This document shows positions 13,786-18,549 of a stretch of DNA of 18,549 bases, piece after piece. Position 1 is the stretch's first letter. Each line of letters opens with the position of its first letter. Source of the stretch: Comamonas sp. (lineage in GTDB: Bacteria > Pseudomonadota > Gammaproteobacteria > Burkholderiales > Burkholderiaceae_C); the NCBI GenBank assembly GCA_018384835.1, contig JAHAYB010000175.1, positions 1 to 18,549 on the forward strand, given 5' to 3'. The notes under the pieces are model-generated. The model saw nothing but the letters and a program-made list of their open reading frames with translations. It ran no database searches and was not told where the DNA came from. The position numbers were made by a program, and so were the translations under genes.

Positions 13786-14808
13786 ATGAACAAGGAAAAA
13801 CTCGCGCAAACCATGGAGTTCCCGCCTGCCACCGAGCAGCCCAATATCTACCCCCTGTCTTGGCATCAACACACCAAGAAACTGGAAGAAATCTGGGACG
13901 CATCGCGCCGCGAGGTGTGGGACCCCAAGAAACTGCCCTGGGATACCTTCGACGTTGAAAAATACACTTGGGAAGAGCGCGAAGCCATCGCCTACTGGTG
14001 GACGCTGCTGTCGGTGTTTGACGCTTCTGCGCCACCCGTGTTTGCCGCTGCCCTCATCAAAACCTACGAAGCGCATGAAGAAGATGCCGTGCGCCGCTGC
14101 TTCTTCAGCGTCACCCAAGACGAGCAAAACCATGAGCAAATGTGCGGCATGGCCATCACCAAGTTCCTGGGGCACCCCGACCCCATCACTTACGAACCCA
14201 AAACCGAGCTGGGCAAGCGCCTGCAAAAGAACGCCAAATGGCTGTACTTCAACGGTGGGCGCTACTGGAATGGCTACAAAACCGCTGTGCCCAAGTACAG
14301 CTTGGCGGTGCTGTTCAGCTCCTTCCTGATGGGTGAGATTGCTGCTGCCACCATCTTCCACCAGATGGCAGCGGGCTGTACCGAGCCAGTGTTCAAGGAA
14401 GCCTTCCGCAACATCGGCAAGGACGAAGGCCGCCACATGGGCATTTGCCTGGCCTTGATGGAGCGCGACTACCCCAAAATTGCCGCCGAAGACCGCAGCC
14501 TGATTACCAAGCAAATTCGCGCTGGTTATCTGTTCCTATCGGCAGTGTTGTTTGAGCCACCCATGGACTTCTGGGATTTGCCCGAAGACTTCATCCAGAA
14601 CCAGCGCGATGGTGAGGCTATAGCGCGCGCCGCCGGTTTTGCTATCCCTGAGTACGAGGCCAAGAAAAACAACTGGCGCACCGCCATTCTGAACCTCAAA
14701 GGGGCGCTGGATAAGTACGACATCCCCTTCCCCGCCATCCCCGAAGTGGGCATTACGGGCGAGGAAGTCTCGGATGTGGATATGGACGACATCATCCCTG
14801 TGTTCTAA
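13786..14808 (+). CDS. Ferritin-like (R2-type) diiron protein, putative oxygenase or desaturase
   Basis: A 340-residue soluble protein with two carboxylate/histidine iron-binding helix pairs. The first contains DEQNHEQM (Glu113, His116). The second contains MGEIAAATIF (Glu184) and DEGRHM (Glu214, His217). The fourth carboxylate is less clear; Asp79 in VFDASAPP or Glu95 are candidates. The E-x2-H spacing matches class I ferritin-like diiron oxidases, and spacing and surrounding residues do not match the ribonucleotide reductase R2 radical site or AurF. The C-terminus is acidic (DVDMDDIIPVF). ATG 13786 has GAGGAG at 13771-13776; an earlier in-frame ATG at 13759 lies just past the operator. With the reductase downstream it probably activates oxygen on an organic substrate. 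I do not recognise the subfamily. Confidence 0.8.
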   Translation: MNKEKLAQTMEFPPATEQPNIYPLSWHQHTKKLEEIWDASRREVWDPKKLPWDTFDVEKYTWEEREAIAYWWTLLSVFDASAPPVFAAALIKTYEAHEEDAVRRCFFSVTQDEQNHEQMCGMAITKFLGHPDPITYEPKTELGKRLQKNAKWLYFNGGRYWNGYKTAVPKYSLAVLFSSFLMGEIAAATIFHQMAAGCTEPVFKEAFRNIGKDEGRHMGICLALMERDYPKIAAEDRSLITKQIRAGYLFLSAVLFEPPMDFWDLPEDFIQNQRDGEAIARAAGFAIPEYEAKKNNWRTAILNLKGALDKYDIPFPAIPEVGITGEEVSDVDMDDIIPVF

Positions 14809-14815
14809 GCCCTCA

Positions 14816-14854
14816 CCCCCGCTTGCTTCCCCATTGAGCAGAGGCAAGCGGGGG
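14816..14854 (+). repeat. Perfect 11-bp inverted repeat between diiron and reductase genes
   Basis: CCCCCGCTTGC (14816-14826) and GCAAGCGGGGG (14844-14854) can form a strong stem with a 17-nt loop, 7 nt after the diiron stop codon. No T-run follows. It could be a processing or stability hairpin giving different amounts of the two proteins, rather than a true terminator. Confidence 0.7.
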
Positions 14855-14904
14855 CTTGCAACACTGTTTTATCAGCCACTTTTCTCAAATAAAGAATTGC
14901 CACT

Positions 14905-15939
14905 ATGACAAGCAACATCAAGCTCTCCCCTTCCGGTCAAACCGTCATTTGCGAAAGTGGCCAAACCGTGCTGGAGGCGCTGGAGCGCTCAGGCTATGCC
15001 CTGCCCAATAACTGCCGCGCCGGTGCTTGTGGTGAGTGCAAGGTCAAAGTACTCGATGGCGAGTTTGACCAAGGCTTTGTGCTGGACATGGCTTTGTCAC
15101 AAGACGAGCGCGCCCAGGGCTATGGCTTGATGTGCATGGCCAAGCCCCTGACCGATACGCTGGAAATTGAATGGGGCACGGAAGATGCCAAGCCCCAGCT
15201 CTTTCCCGCCCGCGAGGGGCAATACGCCGTGCTGGTGGATCGCATTGCCCGCACACCGCGCATCACCGAATTTGTGCTGCGCCCCCTGAGTGAGCCTATG
15301 CGCTTTTGGCCGGGGCAGTATGTGCAACTGGGCGATACCAGCCAAGGCATACCGGTGCGCAGCTACTCGCTAGCCAGCGCCCCGCGCCCAGATGGAGAAA
15401 TCCGCCTGCAAGTCACTCGCGTGGATGCCGACGAGGCCGACAGCCCCGCAGGCCGCACCAGCCGCTGGCTGCACGATGAGGTAGAGCTGGGCGCAAACCT
15501 GCGCTTTTCCGGCCCACACGGCACATTTATTGGCGACCCCTCGGTGGATACGCCGGTGCTGTGCTTGGCGGCAGGCTCTGGCCTGGCACCGATTTTGTCG
15601 CTGGCAGAGGCGGCGTTGCGCCGAGGCTTTAAGCTGCCGGTCACGCTGATGTTCTCCGCCCGTGAGGCAGAGGATTTGTACGACATTGGCCTAATGCGTT
15701 ATTGGCAGGCGCGTTATCCCAAATTCCGCTATATGCCCACGCTTACCCGTGGACAGCAGGAAGGGGTATTGCAGGGACGCATTCCTGCTATTTTGGGGCA
15801 GCACTTTCCTGACCTGAGCGGCCACAGCGTGTTTGTGGCCGGCACGACCAGCTTTGTCGATGACTGCGTAGCTGCCGCCAAAGCCCTGGGTGCCAAGGAT
15901 GAGCTGATTCACACCGAAGGGTTTTTTGCCCAGAATTGA
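14905..15939 (+). CDS. 2Fe-2S ferredoxin/FAD/NAD(P)H oxidoreductase, likely electron donor of the diiron protein
   Basis: A 344-residue three-module flavoprotein of the BenC/MmoC/XylA layout. The N-terminal plant-type ferredoxin has Cys37, Cys42, Cys45 (NNCRAGACGECKV) and Cys77 (GLMCMA). The FAD domain has the RSYS flavin motif at residues 152-155. The pyridine-nucleotide domain begins LAAGSGLAPILSLAEA (about 221-236) and ends in VFVAGTTSFVDDC, where many homologues have CGPP. It would carry electrons from NAD(P)H through FAD and 2Fe-2S to an oxygenase. It lies 96 bp after the diiron gene on the same strand, with no other oxygenase near, which makes that gene its probable partner. The ribosome site is weak. 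Confidence 0.9.
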   Translation: MTSNIKLSPSGQTVICESGQTVLEALERSGYALPNNCRAGACGECKVKVLDGEFDQGFVLDMALSQDERAQGYGLMCMAKPLTDTLEIEWGTEDAKPQLFPAREGQYAVLVDRIARTPRITEFVLRPLSEPMRFWPGQYVQLGDTSQGIPVRSYSLASAPRPDGEIRLQVTRVDADEADSPAGRTSRWLHDEVELGANLRFSGPHGTFIGDPSVDTPVLCLAAGSGLAPILSLAEAALRRGFKLPVTLMFSAREAEDLYDIGLMRYWQARYPKFRYMPTLTRGQQEGVLQGRIPAILGQHFPDLSGHSVFVAGTTSFVDDCVAAAKALGAKDELIHTEGFFAQN

Positions 15940-16008
15940 GGCATCAACCACGCTGTATAACGCGCACTAAAGCGCACTTACGCGCATTCAAGCTGCGCAA
16001 TATATATA

Positions 16009-16038
16009 GGGGGTACTACCTAGTTTGGTAGTATCCCC
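16009..16038 (+). promoter_or_regulatory. 30-bp inverted repeat upstream of the TetR gene (operator or terminator)
   Basis: GGGGGTACTACC (16009-16020) and GGTAGTATCCCC (16027-16038) form an 11-of-12 inverted repeat around TAGTTT. A TATATA box (16001-16006) lies just before it, so binding here would suit autorepression. A T-rich run (CTATCTTTTTT, 16039-16048) follows, so the same element could terminate transcription from the reductase gene. Upstream, a 10-bp period repeat begins at 15962 (GCGCACTAAA, GCGCACTTAC, GCGCATTCAA). Confidence 0.6.
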
Positions 16039-16071
16039 TATCTTTTTTCCCCTGCTTGAAGGAGCACCGCC

Positions 16072-16725
16072 ATGGCCAGAGGGCGCGCCGCTAATTACGA
16101 AGAACAACACCAAGCCATCTTGCAGCAGGCCGCCGAACTGTTTGCCCTACAAGGCTACTGGGCGACCAGCATGAACCAGGTGGCCAAGGCTTGCGGCCTG
16201 TCCAAACCCGCGCTCTACCATTACTTTGTGGACAAGCACGATTTACTGGTGCAGATTGCCCAAGGCCATGTCAGCCGCCTGCAAAACCTGGTGGAGCAAG
16301 CTTTGCACACCCAGGCCAGTACAAGCACCAGCAGCGCTAAACCCGAGCAGGCCAGCACCGAGCAGCAAAAGGCGCTGGCTTTTTTGGAGGCGTTGATTCA
16401 AAGCTTTGTGCAGGAATACGCCCAGGCACGCTATGCCCACCGCGTGCTGGTGGAGGATGTGAAATTCATGCAGCCCCAAGCGCAAGCGCAAGTGCTGCAA
16501 GCCCAGCGCGATTTGGTTGATAGCTTTGCCCAAGCCTTGAGCAGCACTTGGCCGCAGTTGCAGCCACAAGGGCTGGCCAAGCCCACCACCATGCTGCTGT
16601 TTGGCATGTTGAACTGGCTATTCACCTGGTTCCAGCCGGAGGGGGATTTGTCCTATACGCAGATTGCGCACATGGTGTTGCAACTGCTGCAAGGCGGCGT
16701 ACCTGCGCTGGTGAGGCAGAACTAG
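16072..16725 (+). CDS. TetR/AcrR-family transcriptional regulator
   Basis: A 217-residue one-component repressor type. The N-terminal helix-turn-helix is clear: AELFALQGYWATSMNQVAKA then CGLSKPALYHYFVDKHDLL (residues about 21-58). The ligand domain includes a Ser/Thr/Gln-rich loop (about 83-103) and ends with TTMLLFGMLNWLFTWFQPEG, a style I associate with TetR proteins that sense acyl-CoA or aromatic-CoA compounds; this is a weak impression. AAGGAG at 16059-16064 supports ATG 16072. It is the last gene of the diiron-reductase group, 132 bp downstream with its own likely promoter. It probably controls that group and itself. Confidence 0.88.
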   Translation: MARGRAANYEEQHQAILQQAAELFALQGYWATSMNQVAKACGLSKPALYHYFVDKHDLLVQIAQGHVSRLQNLVEQALHTQASTSTSSAKPEQASTEQQKALAFLEALIQSFVQEYAQARYAHRVLVEDVKFMQPQAQAQVLQAQRDLVDSFAQALSSTWPQLQPQGLAKPTTMLLFGMLNWLFTWFQPEGDLSYTQIAHMVLQLLQGGVPALVRQN

Positions 16726-16818
16726 CGCAGTCCTTTCCGCCTAAGAATGCGTTGACCAACCTGCTCTGCTGCTAGCGCTGTATTTTTAGGAGGTATTGGC
16801 CAGCAGCAGGCCAGGAGG

Positions 16819-17349
16819 TTAAGCTTTTTGCACGTTGGCGATACCGTCGGTAATTTCCTTGTGCGCCGCTTCAATACCCTTCCAGCCCAGCACTTTGACC
16901 CATTTGCCTTTTTCCAAGTCTTTGTAATGCTCAAAGAAGTGGGCAATTTGCTGCAAGGTCAGCTCATGCACATCTTCCAAGCTGTTGATTTTGTCGTAAG
17001 CGGGCAGGATTTTCTTGGTGGGCACAGCCAGCACCTTGCCATCCACACCGGCCTCGTCTTCCATTTCCAGAATGCCCAAGGCGCGGCAAGGCACGACTAC
17101 GCCGGGAGGCAGGGGATAGGGGGTGAGCACCAGCACATCCACCGGGTCGCCGTCGCCCGACAGGGTTTGTGGCACATAGCCATAGTTGCAGGGGTAGTGC
17201 ATGGCCGTGCCCATGAAGCGGTCCACAAACACGCAGTCGGTGTCTTTATCTACTTCGTACTTGATGGGGTCAGCGTTGGCCGAAATTTCAATGACGACGT
17301 TGAAGGCTTCAGGGGCGTTTTTACCGGGGGTAACTTTTTCAAAAGACAT
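16819..17349 (-). CDS. ppa: Inorganic pyrophosphatase (soluble family I)
   Basis: A 176-residue cytoplasmic enzyme hydrolysing pyrophosphate to two phosphates, which drives biosynthetic reactions forward. Signatures are KYEVDKDTDCVFVDRFM, YPCNYGYVPQTL and the metal-binding GDGDPVDVLVL, then KILPAYDKINSLEDV and the closing EHYKDLEKGKWVKVLGW. Length equals that of Escherichia coli Ppa. The start ATG gives the usual MSFEKVTPG opening. It is convergent with the TetR gene and divergent from the DUF2889 gene. The short gap after its stop shows only a weak stem, so no terminator is called. Confidence 0.96.
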   Translation of the reverse strand: MSFEKVTPGKNAPEAFNVVIEISANADPIKYEVDKDTDCVFVDRFMGTAMHYPCNYGYVPQTLSGDGDPVDVLVLTPYPLPPGVVVPCRALGILEMEDEAGVDGKVLAVPTKKILPAYDKINSLEDVHELTLQQIAHFFEHYKDLEKGKWVKVLGWKGIEAAHKEITDGIANVQKA

Positions 17350-17505
17350 GGAAAAACCAATCAGCTAAGAGCGGGAGGACAGCAACCTGAACAAGGGCAA
17401 CACACCCACCCCAGCCCAGGCACGAAAAACTTTGTATTCTATGCGCCCTTGGCTTGCGCCAGACTTGCAAAGCCAGCCCCTTTGAACAACAACAGTCCGA
17501 TTTGT

Positions 17506-18117
17506 ATGACGCTTTCTGCCCTCTCTGCCCCTCAACCTGACCGCCAGCCCCGCCACATTCGCCGCATTACCTACCAAAGTTTCGAGCGCAGCGATGGCCT
17601 GTGGGACATGGAGGGCGAGCTAATAGATGTCAAAGCCACAGACATCACCTTACTCAACGGCAAAACCCATCCCGCAGGCCAGCCCATCCACCACATGCAG
17701 CTGCGCGTGACCATGGACAAGCAACTGGTGGTACATGCGCTGGAGGCGGCCATGCCCTCCCACCCCCTGCAAGGCTGCCCGCAGGCGCTGGCGGCCATGC
17801 AGAACATGGTGGGCGCTTGCATGGCGCGTGGCTGGCGCAAGGCTATTGATACCCATTTGGGCGAAATCAAAGGCTGCACCCACATGCGCGAGCTGCTGCT
17901 GAATATGGCTACCGCCGCCTTCCAAAGCATTTTGTCGGCCTTCACCACGGAGGACGACCAGCCCCCCGGCTTCTTAGGGCGCTGCGTTGGCTGGGACTTC
18001 AAAGGCCCGGCGGTGGCAGAGTTCTACCCCAAGTTCATCAACTACGAACGCCCTGCAAAAACTGCGCCCCAATCACCCCAACCCCAAAGCCACAACAAGG
18101 AAGCAGGCAAGGGCTAA
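17506..18117 (+). CDS. DUF2889-family protein of unknown function
   Basis: A 203-residue protein with the features I associate with DUF2889: an early RHIRRITYQSFERSDGLWDMEG, the PIHHMQLRVTMD strand, a Cys-containing helix (MVGACMARGWRKAI) and GCTHMRELL. The Cys/His residues could bind a metal, but no function is established. The C-terminal tail (PQSPQPQSHNK) is disordered. ATG 17506 was chosen because the residues upstream in this frame are the antisense of ppa and a Cys/Ala-rich leader. There is no clear ribosome site. The next gene starts 9 bp after its stop, suggesting an operon. Confidence 0.8.
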   Translation: MTLSALSAPQPDRQPRHIRRITYQSFERSDGLWDMEGELIDVKATDITLLNGKTHPAGQPIHHMQLRVTMDKQLVVHALEAAMPSHPLQGCPQALAAMQNMVGACMARGWRKAIDTHLGEIKGCTHMRELLLNMATAAFQSILSAFTTEDDQPPGFLGRCVGWDFKGPAVAEFYPKFINYERPAKTAPQSPQPQSHNKEAGKG

Positions 18118-18126
18118 CGCTTTCTT

Positions 18127-18549
18127 ATGCAAACCACCTCCCCCACAGCCCCTGTCTTACGCCTGCAAAACGCCCTGAGTGCCGACCAAGCCGCCGCCTG
18201 GGATGCCCTGCTAGCGCAACAAAGCCAGCCCACGCCGTTTATGCAGCACGCCTATTTGCAGGCACTGCACGACAGCCATAGCGCCTGCCCGCAAACCGGC
18301 TGGAGCCCGCTGTGGTGCTGCCTGTACGCCAGCGAGGACAACGAAGAGGAAGCTGCCCCCCTGCTAGCCGCCTGCCTGCTGTATGTGAAAACCCACTCAC
18401 GCGGGGAATATGTGTTTGATTGGGCTTGGGCGGATGCCTACGCCCAGAACGGCCTGCGCTACTACCCCAAGGCGCTGCTGGCTGTGCCCTTTACCCCTGT
18501 GCCGGGCAACCGCCTGCTGGCTAGCGATGCAGCCAGCCGCCAAACCCTG
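18127..18549 (+). CDS. GNAT/FemAB-like N-acyltransferase, DUF482 (partial, 3' end missing)
   Basis: The first 141 residues of a protein cut by the window edge. PFMQHAYLQALHDS, GWSPLWCCLY, the hydrophobic AACLLYVKTHSRGEYVFDWAWADAY and the closing YYPKALLAVPFTPVPGNRLL follow the pattern I know from DUF482 (PF04339) proteins. These are FemAB-like acyltransferase-fold proteins sometimes labelled peptidoglycan biosynthesis proteins without direct proof. Full family length is about 380-400 residues. It starts 9 bp after the DUF2889 stop and is probably co-transcribed. Confidence 0.82.
   Translation, partial: MQTTSPTAPVLRLQNALSADQAAAWDALLAQQSQPTPFMQHAYLQALHDSHSACPQTGWSPLWCCLYASEDNEEEAAPLLAACLLYVKTHSRGEYVFDWAWADAYAQNGLRYYPKALLAVPFTPVPGNRLLASDAASRQTL

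Noticed and set aside
13738..14514. 258-codon open frame on the minus strand opposite the diiron gene
   Set aside because: It is the antisense of a gene with clear iron-binding motifs and a ribosome site; the translated product has no recognisable domain.
13786..14808. Ribonucleotide reductase R2 (NrdB) or AurF identity for the diiron protein
   Set aside because: The ligand spacing (71 and 30 residues) and flanking sequence differ from R2, no NrdA gene is adjacent, and the extra AurF histidine four residues before the second E-x2-H is absent.
16828..17505. Long upstream extension of the DUF2889 frame (429 codons in total)
   Set aside because: Most of the extension is the antisense of ppa, a certain gene on the other strand. 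The DUF2889 core begins after 17506.

Overview
The window reads as chromosomal DNA of a betaproteobacterium of the order Burkholderiales, probably the Comamonadaceae or a close relative. This is inferred from gene content, protein style and gene order (gpmA-ctp-moeB; flhDC as flagellar master regulator; tolB-pal-cpoB), not from any database search. Almost everything looks like stable core genome. I see no insertion sequence, integrase, phage gene or CRISPR array.

Layout. 1-93 (+): the last 30 codons of an unidentified gene, followed by a palindromic repeat. 191-3052 (-): a HypT-like LysR regulator lies downstream of the lipid A flippase gene msbA. 3241-6889 (+): tolB, pal and cpoB (the envelope-constriction Tol-Pal genes, without tolQRA beside them), then tcdA, a tRNA t6A-cyclising enzyme. 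6900-7307 (+): a promoter, three tandem tRNA-Lys genes (TTT, TTT, CTT) and a strong terminator. 7371-7796 (+): a small Staphylococcus-nuclease-fold protein. 7844-8920 (-): flhD and flhC. 9416-10161 (-): a membrane-anchored rhodanese and glutaredoxin 3. 10449-13604 (+): gpmA, a carboxy-terminal processing protease and a MoeB/ThiF-type adenylyltransferase. 13786-16725 (+): a ferritin-like diiron protein, a 2Fe-2S/FAD/NAD reductase and a TetR regulator. 16819-17349 (-): inorganic pyrophosphatase. 17506-18549 (+): a DUF2889 protein and the start of a GNAT/FemAB-like (DUF482) protein.

The best candidate for an undescribed system is 13700-16725. A soluble carboxylate-bridged diiron protein is followed by its likely electron-transfer partner (N-terminal plant-type ferredoxin, then FAD and NAD modules). 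A TetR regulator comes last. A 16-bp palindrome covers the likely transcription start of the first gene, and a different 30-bp inverted repeat lies just before the regulator gene. This is the architecture of a ligand-inducible one-component oxygenase or desaturase. I cannot name the substrate.

Other points worth a second look are a tRNA-Lys duplication with a changed anticodon, a long Ala/Lys/Ser-rich N-terminal tail on FlhC, a perfect hairpin in the flhDC mRNA leader, a terminator almost touching the moeB start codon, and several short tandem repeats between genes. The tetranucleotide CTAG is also unusually common for a proteobacterium.
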